Assembly: GCA_903869595.1 (NCBI GenBank)
Contig: CAIPZV010000043.1
Coordinates: 124,001-188,000 of the forward strand
Reading direction: 5' to 3'
DNA: 64,000 nucleotides
DNA from: an uncultured beta proteobacterium
Lineage (GTDB): Bacteria > Pseudomonadota > Gammaproteobacteria > Burkholderiales > Burkholderiaceae_C
Part shown: positions 1 to 9,100 of the stretch, piece after piece
Numbering within the stretch: position 1 is the stretch's first letter
Layout: the number at the start of each line of letters is the position of its first letter
The notes under the pieces: generated by a model
What the model was told of the DNA's origin: nothing
The model's input: only the letters and a program-made list of their open reading frames with translations
Databases searched by the model: none
Program-made: the position numbers and the translations under genes

Positions 1-61
1 ATAGGCGGTCATTGCTGAACATTTTGTCAATACGTTCTCGCATGCTGTTTTCTGCATTCAT
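1..61 (-). CDS. N-terminal fragment of an unidentified protein
   Basis: A minus-strand reading frame starts with ATG at 61 and runs off the left edge. GGAG lies 8 bases upstream of the start (minus sense), a normal ribosome-binding site. Only about 20 residues are visible (MNAENSMRERIDKMFSND...), too few to assign a family. It is divergent from the XRE-cupin regulator, and the 129-146 operator candidate lies about 70 bases upstream, so it may belong to the same methylated-amine regulon. That last point is inference. Confidence 0.5.
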   Translation of the reverse strand, partial: MNAENSMRERIDKMFSNDRL

Positions 62-128
62 AGGAATTTCTCCAAGGATTTTTTGAAAGAGCAATTTCAG
101 TTTGCAACTATGTTTCCTGTAGATAAAT

Positions 129-146
129 GGGTGTATACCCTTGGTT
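129..146. promoter_or_regulatory. Candidate operator A (GGGTG-N2-TACCC type)
   Basis: The sequence GGGTGTATACCCTTGGTT contains GGGT and ACCC arms around GTAT. It matches 16 of 18 bases with GGGTGCTTACCCTTGGTT at 25733-25750 upstream of tmoX. It lies between the divergent gene at 61 and the XRE-cupin gene. Binding by the XRE-cupin regulator is inferred from location and recurrence only. Confidence 0.45.
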
Positions 147-273
147 GGGAGCGAATACAGCCATGAATCTGACTTTTTGAAGGCAGTTGATGGCATGCGA
201 CATCCGAAATCCGCAAGGCTGGATGCATTTCGACTGATTAAATACACAGCCCTACCCGTGCATTGCCTAGTTA

Positions 274-293
274 GGGTGTTGATACCCTCAAGG
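274..293. promoter_or_regulatory. Candidate operator B upstream of the XRE-cupin gene
   Basis: GGGTGTTGATACCC (274-287) has GGGT/ACCC arms around a six-base centre and is followed by TCAAGG. It resembles sites at 129-146, 13919-13932 and 25733-25750. It sits 72 bases before the regulator's start codon and just upstream of a weak TTGCAC / TATACT pair (300-305, 321-326; spacer only 15). An autoregulatory role is inferred. Confidence 0.4.
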
Positions 294-358
294 AGTCGAT
301 TGCACCTCAGGGGGCAAAGCTATACTAAATCGCAGCAAAGAAATTTCGTTTGGAATTT

Positions 359-952
359 ATGTCAAACAGTCCATCGTTAGAAGTGTTTCTCGGCAAGGCC
401 ATTCGCGAAAAGCGACTAGGTCATGGCCTGACGATTGCGGACGTTTCTGAACGGGCCGGTATCAGCCGGGGGATGCTTTCAAAGATCGAGAACGCGCAAA
501 CCGCCACCAGCCTAGACACCTTGCAGCGCATTGCGGCTGCGCTCGGGGTTTCCTTGTCGATGCTGTTTAGAGATTTTGGTATCGAGGGGGGCTCTGCCCA
601 GCATGTGCGCAATGGCCAGGGCATGCAAGTGGTGCGCCGCGGTACCAAAAGTGGGCACACCTACCATTTGCTGGCCTACGATCAGGGCCCGACCAAAACA
701 TTTGAACCGTTTCTGATCACCATTGACAACCAAAGTGAAGTTTTCCCGGATTTTGAACATCCGGGAACCGAATTCATTTACATGCTGGAAGGGCGGATGG
801 ACTACCGCCACGGCGAGCAAATTTACTCTCTGGTGCCCGGAGATTCACTGACTTTTCGTGGCGAAGTTCCCCATGGGCCGGGTGTGCTGCACGAGGTTCC
901 GATTCGCTTCATCACGGTCATCGTATACCCCATTCGAGGAGATATTGAGTAG
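359..952 (+). CDS. XRE-family regulator with C-terminal cupin domain
   Basis: This is a 197-residue DNA-binding protein with a helix-turn-helix at about residues 12-66 (recognition segment AGISRGMLSKIE) and a cupin sensor domain at about 115-190 (metal-type residues around HPGTEFIYMLEG and PHGP). This architecture is common in regulators of amino-acid, polyamine and amine catabolism, where the cupin senses a small ligand or metal. I chose ATG 359 rather than an in-frame TTG at 350 because it gives the usual short lead into the HTH; the ribosome site is weak either way. It lies directly upstream of, and co-directional with, mgdABCD-gmaS-mgsABC, so it is the natural local regulator. Ligand and targets are not known from sequence. 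Confidence 0.88.
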   Translation: MSNSPSLEVFLGKAIREKRLGHGLTIADVSERAGISRGMLSKIENAQTATSLDTLQRIAAALGVSLSMLFRDFGIEGGSAQHVRNGQGMQVVRRGTKSGHTYHLLAYDQGPTKTFEPFLITIDNQSEVFPDFEHPGTEFIYMLEGRMDYRHGEQIYSLVPGDSLTFRGEVPHGPGVLHEVPIRFITVIVYPIRGDIE

Positions 953-1045
953 GTTTCCCGAATTTTTTTGTTTATTCTTGAGAATAATAGTTGCATTCAA
1001 AGAATTTTCGATGCATACTTACTGCCAGAACTTTAGAGAATTCTC

Positions 1046-2287
1046 ATGCCTTGGCGACTCCTCAAATTTGCCCTATCGGACCGACATCCTGAGCCACGGA
1101 TGTTTACACCGCATGGGCAGTTAAAGTCCAGCTATGACGTGGTCATCATCGGCGCAGGCGGGCATGGCCTGGCCAGTGCCTATTACCTGGCGCGTGACCA
1201 TGGCATTACCAATGTGGCGGTCATCGAGCAAGGCTACATTGGCGGTGGCAATACCGGGCGCAATACCACCATCATTCGCTCCAATTACCTCACGCCCGAG
1301 GGCGTCAAGTTCTACGACGAGTCGGTGCGGCTCTGGCAGGATCTGGCCACCGACTTTGACCTCAATCTCTTTTATTCGACGCGCGGCCATTTCACCTTAG
1401 CGCATACCGATGCTTCGCTGCGCACCATGCGCTGGCGTGCCGAAGTCAATAAGCATTACGGCGTGGACTCTGAGCTTGTGTTCCCAGATTTCATTCAAAA
1501 AGCCATTCCTTCGATGGATATGACGTGCGCCGGACACGCGCCGGTGATGGGTGCGCTCTACCATGCGCCTGGTGCGATCGCCCGCCATGATGCAGTTGCA
1601 TGGGGATACGGTCGTGGCGCGGATATGCGCGGGGTGGAGATACATCAGCAAACCCGCGTGCTGGACATCATGACGCGCGGTGGTCGGGTTACCGGGGTAA
1701 AAACGACACGCGGCGACATTGCTTGCGGCAAGGTATTGTGCGCAGTGGCGGGCTCTACGCCGCGCATTCTCAAGATGCTGGATTTGCGCAGCCCGATCTA
1801 CATCCACCCCTTGCAAGCCATGGTCAGTGAACCCATGAAGCAATGGCTAGATCCGATTATTGTGTCGGGTAGCTTGCATGTGTATATCAGCCAGACGGCG
1901 CGCGGCGAATTGGTCATGGGTGCGTCGCTAGATCCTTACGAATTGCACTCCACCCGCTCGACCCTGGACTTTACCGAGAGCCTGAGCGCGCACATGGTGG
2001 AATTGCTGCCCCATTTGTCGCAGGCCAAAATCGTACGCCAATGGGCGGGTATGGCCGATATGACGCCCGACTTTGCGCCGATTATGGGGAGGACACCGGT
2101 CGAAGGTTTTTACCTCGATGCCGGCTGGGGCACTTGGGGCTTTAAAGCCACGCCGGTAGCGGGCAAAACCATGTCCTACACCGTGGCCAATGACCGGGCA
2201 CACCCACTTATCGAAGGCTTTGGCTTTGACCGGTTTGAGCGCTACGCGCCCACCGGTGAAAAGGGTGCCGCTTCGGTCGGCCATTGA
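1046..2287 (+). CDS. mgdA: N-methylglutamate dehydrogenase, SoxB-like beta subunit (MgdA)
   Basis: A 413-residue FAD-dependent oxidoreductase of the heterotetrameric sarcosine oxidase beta family. The FAD dinucleotide-binding motif IGAGGHGLAS lies at about residues 35-44. The motif ARHDAVAWG contains His181, the position where SoxB proteins attach FMN covalently. Alone it would be called sarcosine oxidase beta. The order beta-delta-alpha-gamma followed by gmaS and mgsABC instead points to N-methylglutamate dehydrogenase, which oxidises N-methylglutamate to glutamate and releases the methyl carbon as formaldehyde or methylene-THF. It is the first of eight co-directional genes. The start has only a poor ribosome site; an in-frame ATG at 1100 is the alternative. 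Confidence 0.85.
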   Translation: MPWRLLKFALSDRHPEPRMFTPHGQLKSSYDVVIIGAGGHGLASAYYLARDHGITNVAVIEQGYIGGGNTGRNTTIIRSNYLTPEGVKFYDESVRLWQDLATDFDLNLFYSTRGHFTLAHTDASLRTMRWRAEVNKHYGVDSELVFPDFIQKAIPSMDMTCAGHAPVMGALYHAPGAIARHDAVAWGYGRGADMRGVEIHQQTRVLDIMTRGGRVTGVKTTRGDIACGKVLCAVAGSTPRILKMLDLRSPIYIHPLQAMVSEPMKQWLDPIIVSGSLHVYISQTARGELVMGASLDPYELHSTRSTLDFTESLSAHMVELLPHLSQAKIVRQWAGMADMTPDFAPIMGRTPVEGFYLDAGWGTWGFKATPVAGKTMSYTVANDRAHPLIEGFGFDRFERYAPTGEKGAASVGH

Positions 2288-2297
2288 GGAGCGCACC

Positions 2298-2552
2298 ATG
2301 AAAATCATGACTTGCCCCATCAACGGCCCGCGCCTGATTTCGGAGTTTGCGTATTGGGGTGAATGCAAAACCATGCCCGATCCAGCAAGCTCTACCGATG
2401 TGCAATGGGCGGACTATGTATTTAACAAGAACGGCGCACCGGGCATCAAGCACGAATGGTGGTGCCACACGCCCAGCAATACCTGGTTTATTGCGGTGCG
2501 CGACACGGTGTCTGATGTGATTGAAAAGACCTTTCTCTATGGCCAGCAGTAA
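2298..2552 (+). CDS. mgdB: N-methylglutamate dehydrogenase, SoxD-like delta subunit (MgdB)
   Basis: An 84-residue SoxD-family subunit preceded by GAGGAG at 2286-2291. Classical SoxD proteins bind zinc through CPxCG near the N-terminus and a later His...Cys pair. Here the first motif reads CPINGP (Cys6 kept, second Cys replaced by Asn) and the later region reads WWCHTPSN, where the expected Cys is also Asn while the His is kept. The zinc site may therefore be lost or rebuilt. The remaining conserved pattern (EFAYWGE, ADYVFNKN, WFIAVRDTV) leaves the family call clear. Its end overlaps the start of mgdC by 14 bases, as expected for a co-translated complex. Confidence 0.85.
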   Translation: MKIMTCPINGPRLISEFAYWGECKTMPDPASSTDVQWADYVFNKNGAPGIKHEWWCHTPSNTWFIAVRDTVSDVIEKTFLYGQQ

Positions 2553-5484
2553 CTTCATGCGCCTGCCGCCCCAACATGGCGAGTGGATCGACCGCGCAAG
2601 CGCATTGCCTTTCCGTTTTGAAGGCCAAAGCTACAGCGGCTTTGCGGGTGACCGCATTAGTGCAGCTCTGTGGGCTGCCGATGAGCGCGTTCTGGGTCGC
2701 TCCTTCAAGTACCACAGAGCGCGTGGTGTATTGACGCTGGCCAACCATGACATCAATGTCATGTTGCAAACAGACCAGGCCATGAATATCCGTGGCGATG
2801 TCGAGGCGCTGGTGGCAGGCATGGATTTGCATGTGGTCAATACGGCAGGTGGTGTTCACCATGACCGTAACCGATTCATGGGCCTGCTGGCGCGCTTTCT
2901 GCCCGTGGGTTTTTACTACAAAGCTTTCCACACCAAGCTACTCTTTCCTTTGTGGGAACGCGTGATCCGCGAATTTTCCGGTTTGGGCAAGCTCGACCTG
3001 AGCAAGCCTGCCTTGCACACACCCAAGCGCTATGATTTTTGCGATGTGCTGGTAATCGGCGCAGGTGTTTCGGGCCTGCAAGCGGCCTTGCACGCTGCGC
3101 GCTCTGGGGCCCAGGTCGTGGTGGTGGATGAAAACGCGCGCAGCGGTGGTAGCGCCAGCTACCAAGTCGGCGCGGATACTGCAACCTTAGAGGCCTTGCA
3201 CCAACTGCAAGCTGCGGTGGCAGCGCAACCGCTCATCCGCCTGCTTACCGACACCGTTGCCGCAGGCTACTACGCTGACCACTGGGTCGCGCTGGTGGAC
3301 GCGCAGCGCATGACCAAGCTGCGTGCTAAATCTGTGGTGGTGGCCACCGGGGCCTTCGAGCTGCCTGCGGTCTTCCGCCACAACGACATCCCCGGCATCA
3401 TGACCGGCGGCGCAGCCCAACGGCTGATCAACCGCTACGCGGTGCGCCCCATGCACACCGCAGTGGCACTGGTGGCCAATAGCGAAGGATTTACTGCCGT
3501 GCTCGATGCCCTGCGCGCGGGCGTGAAAGTCGCCGCCGTGGCCGATATGCGTAGCCATGTACCCGCTTGTGCCGCGCGTGACGCGGTGTGCGCAGCCGGT
3601 GTGCGCGTGCTAGATGGCTGGGTAATTTACGAAGCCCACGCAGGCGACAGTGGACGCCGCCTCACCGGTGTGACCCTTGCGCGCTTAATGGCCGATGGAC
3701 AAGCCGATACCAGCAGCCAAGAACCTATTGCCTGCGACGGCGTAATCATGAGCGTGGGCTATGCGCCTGCTTCCAACCTCTTGTACCAAGCGGGTACGTC
3801 CATGGGTTGGTCTGATGCCGTGCAGCAGTTTGTACCGGCTAAGCTGCCTCTAGGCATATTCGCTTGCGGACGGGTCAACGGCGTTTACGACAGCGCTGCC
3901 AAGGCGCTGGACGGACAGCGCGCCGGTATGCTGGCTGCGGCCCATTGCGGTTTCGCCAGCCTAGAGGCGGTGCCAGCTGTGCCGACGCCGCTGCATTGCC
4001 CTAGCCATCCCTGGCCCATCGTGGCCCATCCGCAGGGCAAGAACTTTGTCGACTTCGACGAAGACCTACAGCTCAAAGATTTTTATAACGCGGCGCAAGA
4101 GGGCTACGACAACATCGAGCTCATGAAGCGCTACACCACCAACGGCATGGGCCCCAGCCAGGGCAAGCATTCCAATATGACGGCGCTGCGGGTGTTGGCG
4201 CGCATCACCGGTAAAACGCCGATCGAGGTCGGCACCACCACTGCGCGGCCCTTCTTTCACCCGGTGCCGATATCGCATCTGGCCGGGCGCGGCTTCAGTC
4301 CCGAGCGGCACACCCCGATGCGCGCCCTGCATGCGCAGGCTGGCGCCGTCTGGATGGCAGCTGGCATGTGGCAGCGTCCCGAGTACTACGCGGTAGCGGG
4401 CCGTTCGCGCATGCAATGCATACGCGAAGAGGCGATGAACGTTCGCCAAGGCGTGGGCATCATCGATGTGGGCACACTGGGTAAGCTGGAAGTGATAGGC
4501 CCGGAAGCCGCTGAATTTTTGGAGCGCGTCTACATCTCGCGCTACGCCAACCTGGCAGTTGGCATGACCCGTTACGCAGTGATGTGCGACGAATCTGGTG
4601 TGGTGATTGATGACGGCGTAGTGGCCCGCCTGGGCGAGCAGCATTTTTATTTCACCACCACCACGTCGGGCGCGGCGACGGTTTACCGCGAGCTCTCGCG
4701 CTTGAACACCCTGTGGCGCATGGACTGCGGCATCGTCAACCACACCGGCGCGTTTGCGGGGGTCAATCTGGCCGGGCCGCAGGCCCGCCAGCTTTTGGCA
4801 ACGCTGACCGCAGCCGACCTAGACGGCAACGCTTTTCCCTATTTAGGCGTGCGCTCAATGGATGTGGCCGGCATTGCAGCGCGCGCGATGCGCGTGGGTT
4901 TTGTGGGCGAATGGGGCTACGAAATCCATGTGCCGGCCGAGCACGGCGCTGCGCTGTGGCAGGCCCTGATTCAAGCCGGTGCACACCTGGGCATACGACC
5001 TTTCGGCGTGGAGGCGCAGCGCTTGTTGCGGCTGGAGAAGGGCCACATCATCATCGGCCAGGACACCGACGGTTTGACCGTTCCGCGCGAGGCCGGATTG
5101 GGCTGGGCGGCCAAATTGGACAAAGCGTTTTTCATCGGCCAGCGCAGCCTGCAGGCGATTGCCAAGCAGCCGCAAAAGCAGACACTGGTCGGCTTCACGA
5201 TGGATATACCCGGCATGGACGCCAGCCAGGACAGCCACCCGGACATGCCCTGCGAAAGCCACCTGGTTATTGTGGACGGCGAGATCAGTGGGCGCATTAC
5301 CAGCGTCGCGTTCAGCCCGGCACTGGGCAAAGTCATTGGCATGGTGTATGTCACGCTGGCACTTAGCGCGGTAGGCACCCGCCTGCCGCTACGCTTGACC
5401 AACGGGAAGATGGTGGACGCGCAGGTGGTGGCGCTGCCCTTTTACGACGCTACCGGTGCCCGCCAAAAGGAGGCTAGTGCATGA
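2539..5484 (+). CDS. mgdC: N-methylglutamate dehydrogenase, SoxA-like alpha subunit (MgdC)
   Basis: A 981-residue subunit with the full alpha-subunit layout of sarcosine-oxidase complexes. It has an N-terminal Fer2_4-like fold without cluster cysteines (about 20-100, containing GRSFKYHRARG), an NAD/FAD Rossmann motif (VLVIGAGVSGLQAAL, about 170-185), a central pyridine-nucleotide-disulfide-type domain, and a C-terminal GcvT folate-binding domain (about 600-981). The folate domain is where the oxidised methyl group would be captured as methylene-THF. The ATG at 2539 overlaps mgdB; another ATG at 2557 is possible. The stop overlaps the mgdD start (ATGA), which implies translational coupling. 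Confidence 0.87.
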   Translation: MASSNFMRLPPQHGEWIDRASALPFRFEGQSYSGFAGDRISAALWAADERVLGRSFKYHRARGVLTLANHDINVMLQTDQAMNIRGDVEALVAGMDLHVVNTAGGVHHDRNRFMGLLARFLPVGFYYKAFHTKLLFPLWERVIREFSGLGKLDLSKPALHTPKRYDFCDVLVIGAGVSGLQAALHAARSGAQVVVVDENARSGGSASYQVGADTATLEALHQLQAAVAAQPLIRLLTDTVAAGYYADHWVALVDAQRMTKLRAKSVVVATGAFELPAVFRHNDIPGIMTGGAAQRLINRYAVRPMHTAVALVANSEGFTAVLDALRAGVKVAAVADMRSHVPACAARDAVCAAGVRVLDGWVIYEAHAGDSGRRLTGVTLARLMADGQADTSSQEPIACDGVIMSVGYAPASNLLYQAGTSMGWSDAVQQFVPAKLPLGIFACGRVNGVYDSAAKALDGQRAGMLAAAHCGFASLEAVPAVPTPLHCPSHPWPIVAHPQGKNFVDFDEDLQLKDFYNAAQEGYDNIELMKRYTTNGMGPSQGKHSNMTALRVLARITGKTPIEVGTTTARPFFHPVPISHLAGRGFSPERHTPMRALHAQAGAVWMAAGMWQRPEYYAVAGRSRMQCIREEAMNVRQGVGIIDVGTLGKLEVIGPEAAEFLERVYISRYANLAVGMTRYAVMCDESGVVIDDGVVARLGEQHFYFTTTTSGAATVYRELSRLNTLWRMDCGIVNHTGAFAGVNLAGPQARQLLATLTAADLDGNAFPYLGVRSMDVAGIAARAMRVGFVGEWGYEIHVPAEHGAALWQALIQAGAHLGIRPFGVEAQRLLRLEKGHIIIGQDTDGLTVPREAGLGWAAKLDKAFFIGQRSLQAIAKQPQKQTLVGFTMDIPGMDASQDSHPDMPCESHLVIVDGEISGRITSVAFSPALGKVIGMVYVTLALSAVGTRLPLRLTNGKMVDAQVVALPFYDATGARQKEASA

Positions 5485-6086
5485 ACACCCTGACGCAGGC
5501 ACCCCAACGCGCTTCACCTTTTGCGCTGGCGCAGCACTGGTCGGCTCAAGATACAGGCCCGGCGGCCGCCGACCTGACCTTGACCGATCGATCGCTGCAG
5601 ACCGCCCGCTGGGGCTGCAAAGGCCCGGTCGCGCCGCAGTGGCTGGCCGAACATGGCCTACCCGTGCCGCCCGCTTACAACCGCTACTGCGAACTAGCGA
5701 CCGGTGGCCTGGTCGCGCGCTTGGGGGTTACCGAATTCCTCATCGAAGCCGACACCGCTACGCTAGGCCTGCTACAGGATGCGGCGCTGCCCGCAGGTCG
5801 GGTTCACGGCCTGTACCCGGTCTTGCGCCAGGACGCTGCCTTGCAGTTGGAGGGCCCTGCCTTGCACACGCTGTTGCGCCAAGTCTGCTCGGTCGATTTA
5901 CAAGCCCGTGAGAACCCAGCGGATGCCGTGTTCCTCACCACCATGGTGGGCGTTGGCGTTACCCTGTTGTGGCGCGGCAATGCGCTGCTGCTGTGGGCCG
6001 ATGGCACCATGGGCAGCTATTTGTGGGACACCTTGGCAGAGGTGGCGCGCGATTGCGGCAGCCTGCGCCTGCGCCCCGCGCCTTAA
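5481..6086 (+). CDS. mgdD: N-methylglutamate dehydrogenase, SoxG-like gamma subunit (MgdD)
   Basis: A 201-residue protein with the weakly conserved SoxG (gamma) fold, related to the GcvT substrate-binding region but without catalytic motifs. It is identified mainly by position (directly after the SoxA-like subunit, ATGA overlap), length, and SoxG-like segments such as [17 protein letters not shown] and the Trp/Gly-rich C-terminus. It is a structural subunit of the predicted N-methylglutamate dehydrogenase. About 50 bases separate it from gmaS, with a strong AAAAGGAGA ribosome site for the next gene. Confidence 0.75.
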   Translation: MNTLTQAPQRASPFALAQHWSAQDTGPAAADLTLTDRSLQTARWGCKGPVAPQWLAEHGLPVPPAYNRYCELATGGLVARLGVTEFLIEADTATLGLLQDAALPAGRVHGLYPVLRQDAALQLEGPALHTLLRQVCSVDLQARENPADAVFLTTMVGVGVTLLWRGNALLLWADGTMGSYLWDTLAEVARDCGSLRLRPAP

Positions 6087-6136
6087 TTTTTTTCCTAAGC
6101 ACCCCGACCCATTGCCCAAATAAAAGGAGACATACG

Positions 6137-7465
6137 ATGAATCGAGACGAGGCGAAGAAATTTTTCAAAGACAACAACGTACGCTACGTGCTGGCGCAGT
6201 TCGTGGACATCCACGGCGCGGCCAAAGCCAAAGCGGTCCCGGTTTCCCATTTTGATGAAGTGCTGGACACCGGCGCGGGGTTTGCCGGCTTCGCGGTTTG
6301 GGGCCTGGGCATCCAGCCGCATGGGCCGGACTTCATGGCCCGTGGCGACCTGGGCGCGGTCAGCTTGGTGCCCTGGCAACCTGGCTTTGCGCGCATCGTC
6401 TGCGACGGCCACGTCCACGGTAAGCCCTGGGAATACGACAGCCGCGTAGTGCTGAAAAAACAGGTGGCCCTGCTCAAGGAACAAGGCCTGACTTTCTTTA
6501 CCGGCCTGGAGCCCGAGTTCTCGGTCTTGCGCCGCGACGAACAGGGCAATATCGTGCCTTGCGATGCCAGCGACACCCTGCAAAAACCCTGCTACGACTA
6601 CAAAGCCTTGTCGCGTACCCGCGAGTACATGGATCGCTTGGTAACGGCGGCCATTGGCTCGGGGCTGGATGTCTACCAGATCGACCATGAGGACGGCAAC
6701 GGTCAGTTCGAGATCAACTACACCTATGGCGACTGCCTGACCTCGGCGGACCAGTTCATCGGCTTCAAGATGGCCGCCGCCGAAATTGCCAATGACATGG
6801 GGCTCATTTGCTCCTTCATGCCCAAGCCCTTTAGCAACCGCCCGGGCAACGGCATGCATATGCACATGTCCATGGGCGACGGCAAGCGTAATTTGTTTGA
6901 AGATAAGTCCGACAAGCGCGGGCTCGATTTGTCCACCATGGCCTACCACTTTTTGGGTGGGGTGCTCAAACACGCCAAGGCGCTGACCGCTATTTGCTGC
7001 CCCACGGTCAACTCCTACAAACGGCTGGTAGTCGGGCGCTCGCTGACCGGCGCCACCTGGGCACCTGCCTACGTGAGTTACGGCAATAACAACCGTTCCT
7101 GCATGGTGCGCATTCCGGGTGGTCGTCTGGAGCTGCGCGTACCCGACGGCGGCTGCAACCCCTACCTGGCCGCTGCAGCGGTGATTGCAGCAGGCATGGA
7201 TGGCATGAAAAACCAGATCGACCCCGGTGAACCGGTCAACGAAAACCTGTACGAGATGAGCGCTGCCGAGCTGCGCAGCCGTGGCATCGAGACGCTGCCG
7301 CAAAACCTCAACGAGGCCATCGACGCATTGGAAGCAGACCGCGTCATCATGGATGCGCTAGGCCCGGTAGCGCAGACCTTTGTGGACCTCAAACGCATGG
7401 AGTGGGTGGAATACATGCGCCACGTGTCCGACTGGGAAATCAAAACCTACCTCGAATTTTTCTAA
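6137..7465 (+). CDS. gmaS: Gamma-glutamylmethylamide synthetase (GmaS)
   Basis: A 442-residue glutamine-synthetase-fold enzyme that would ligate methylamine to the gamma-carboxyl of glutamate using ATP, the first step of the indirect methylamine pathway. GS signatures are visible: an N-terminal beta-grasp containing LAQFVDIHG, the metal-binding [21 protein letters not shown], and the ATP-loop region VNSYKRL. The start at 6137 is fixed by AAAAGGAGA six bases upstream. Its place between mgdABCD and mgsABC strongly favours GmaS over an ordinary type III glutamine synthetase. A paralogue lies at 51633-52979. Confidence 0.9.
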   Translation: MNRDEAKKFFKDNNVRYVLAQFVDIHGAAKAKAVPVSHFDEVLDTGAGFAGFAVWGLGIQPHGPDFMARGDLGAVSLVPWQPGFARIVCDGHVHGKPWEYDSRVVLKKQVALLKEQGLTFFTGLEPEFSVLRRDEQGNIVPCDASDTLQKPCYDYKALSRTREYMDRLVTAAIGSGLDVYQIDHEDGNGQFEINYTYGDCLTSADQFIGFKMAAAEIANDMGLICSFMPKPFSNRPGNGMHMHMSMGDGKRNLFEDKSDKRGLDLSTMAYHFLGGVLKHAKALTAICCPTVNSYKRLVVGRSLTGATWAPAYVSYGNNNRSCMVRIPGGRLELRVPDGGCNPYLAAAAVIAAGMDGMKNQIDPGEPVNENLYEMSAAELRSRGIETLPQNLNEAIDALEADRVIMDALGPVAQTFVDLKRMEWVEYMRHVSDWEIKTYLEFF

Positions 7466-7498
7466 TCCCTTTTCCAAGGGCTTTGCAAAGGACCGACC

Positions 7499-8410
7499 AT
7501 GTGCGGAATTATTGGATTACTCATCAAAAAACCTGCGCTGCGCAGCGAGCTAGGGCGGTGGATGACGCCCATGCTCATCGGCATGACCGAGCGTGGGCCG
7601 GACTCGGCCGGGCTGGCCGTGTTCAGCGATCCGCTCAGCGACGCGCATGCCCGCAAGATCAGCGTGTATTCGGGCCTGACTGCTTTGGGTTCGGCCTTTG
7701 ACTGGCATGCACTGGCCGCTGCACTGGAAAAGCACCAGGGCAGCGCGGTAACGGTGCAGACCAAGGACAACCACGCGATCGTCACCGTCACCGGCGATCC
7801 CGAGCAGGCGCAGCAATTCATTAAAGCCTATGACCCGCTCTTGCATCTACTTTCGCTGGGCCGCAGCATCGACTTATATAAAGACGTTGGCATGCCCGCT
7901 GCCGTAGCGCAGCGCTATGACTTCGCGCACATGACGGGCTCGCATGTGGTGGGCCATACCCGCATGGCCACGGAGTCGGCGGTGACGCCAGACCGTGCGC
8001 ACCCGTTTACCGCTGGGCAGGATTTCTGCATGGTGCACAACGGCTCGCTCTCTAACCCCTACCAGATTCGGCGCATGCTGGAGCCACGCGGCATCAAGTT
8101 TGATACCGACAACGACACCGAAAGCGCCTGCCGTTTTATCGAGTGGCGCATGCGTGAGGGCGACGACCTGAAAACTGCGCTGGAAACCGGTTTTGACGAG
8201 CTGGACGGTTTTTACACGCTGCTCATGGGGACGGAGAACCAGCTCGCACTCATCCGCGACCCCTTTGCCTGCAAACCGGCAGTGATTGCTGAAACAGACG
8301 ACTATGTGGCCATTGCCTCGGAGTTCCGATCATTGGCGCATTTGCCCGATATCGATCACGCCTATGTGTTCGAGCCCGCACCCCAGGAGATGTATATATG
8401 GAAGGCATAA
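7499..8410 (+). CDS. mgsA: N-methylglutamate synthase, class II amidotransferase subunit (MgsA)
   Basis: A 303-residue class II glutamine amidotransferase. The protein starts Met-Cys-Gly-Ile-Ile-Gly, so Cys2 becomes the N-terminal nucleophile after Met removal. ERGPDSAGLAVF, RMATESAVTPDRAHPF and MVHNGSLSN match the active-site and glutamine-binding segments of the purF/gltB-like family. In N-methylglutamate synthase this subunit would hydrolyse gamma-glutamylmethylamide and release methylamine for transfer to 2-oxoglutarate. The GlxB label used for lone homologues is less fitting here because of gmaS and mgd. AAAGGA precedes the start, and the 3' end overlaps mgsB. Confidence 0.87.
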   Translation: MCGIIGLLIKKPALRSELGRWMTPMLIGMTERGPDSAGLAVFSDPLSDAHARKISVYSGLTALGSAFDWHALAAALEKHQGSAVTVQTKDNHAIVTVTGDPEQAQQFIKAYDPLLHLLSLGRSIDLYKDVGMPAAVAQRYDFAHMTGSHVVGHTRMATESAVTPDRAHPFTAGQDFCMVHNGSLSNPYQIRRMLEPRGIKFDTDNDTESACRFIEWRMREGDDLKTALETGFDELDGFYTLLMGTENQLALIRDPFACKPAVIAETDDYVAIASEFRSLAHLPDIDHAYVFEPAPQEMYIWKA

Positions 8411-9090
8411 ATTTCGATCTACGCCAGCAGACGGTGCGTGATCTCAATGGTTTTTTGCATAGCGCAGAGGGCAAGGCCAAGCGCGGAACCATTGAGGTGC
8501 ACCACCCCGACGGGGCGCACAGCATCGCTGCCGGGCTCAATGCCCCGGTCAAAGTCGTCGTGCATGGCCACGCCGGTTATTACGCCGCAGGTATGAACAT
8601 GCATGCCGACATCACCATCGAAGGCAGCGCTGGCACTGGCGTGGCCGAGAACATGATGAGTGGACGTGTCCACGTCAAGGGCTTTGCCAGCAACAGCGCG
8701 GGTGCCACAGCGCACGGCGGCCTGCTGGTTATTGACGGCAATGCGGCCTTGCGCTGCGGTATTTCGCTCAAGGGCGGCAATATCGTGGTGGGCGGCTCGG
8801 TGGGCAGTTTTTCCGCCTTCATGGCGCAAGCCGGACGCATGGTGGTGTGTGGCGACGCGGGTGACGGACTGGGCGACTCGCTGTATGAGGCGGTGTTGTA
8901 CGTCAAAGGCAGCATCAAGTCATTGGGCGCAGACGCGCAGATCGAGCCCATGGGTGAAGAGGACCTGAAAACGGTGACTGATTTACTTGCGCAGGCAGGC
9001 ATGGGGCAACACAGTGCGGCAGATTTCAAACGCGTCGCGAGCAAACGCGAGCTCTACCACTGGAACGCCGACGCCAATCAGGAATACTAG
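8398..9090 (+). CDS. mgsB: N-methylglutamate synthase, GXGXG beta-helix subunit (MgsB)
   Basis: A 230-residue protein built largely of the right-handed GXGXG beta-helix that forms the C-terminal domain of glutamate synthase large subunits. Repeated glycine-rich turns are visible (GHAGYYAAGMNMHADITIEG, GNAALRCGISLKGGNIVVGG). Its role is structural: it couples the amidotransferase and FMN subunits and shapes the ammonia or methylamine tunnel. It starts inside the mgsA stop region (13-base overlap) and lies 10 bases before mgsC. Confidence 0.87.
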   Translation: MEGINFDLRQQTVRDLNGFLHSAEGKAKRGTIEVHHPDGAHSIAAGLNAPVKVVVHGHAGYYAAGMNMHADITIEGSAGTGVAENMMSGRVHVKGFASNSAGATAHGGLLVIDGNAALRCGISLKGGNIVVGGSVGSFSAFMAQAGRMVVCGDAGDGLGDSLYEAVLYVKGSIKSLGADAQIEPMGEEDLKTVTDLLAQAGMGQHSAADFKRVASKRELYHWNADANQEY

Positions 9091-9100
9091 AAAGAACGCT

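Noticed and set aside
141..380. A 79-codon frame overlapping the regulator start
   Set aside because: No recognisable family or ribosome site, and it covers operator candidate B and the probable promoter.
1046..6086. Annotation of the four-subunit complex as sarcosine oxidase SoxBDAG
   Set aside because: Family similarity alone would fit, but direct linkage to gmaS and mgsABC, and the absence of glyA, make N-methylglutamate dehydrogenase the better call. It remains the main alternative.
6095..7303. A long open frame of about 400 codons on the strand opposite gmaS
   Set aside because: It mirrors the conserved gmaS frame in GC-rich DNA, has no domain or ribosome site, and its product has low-complexity composition.
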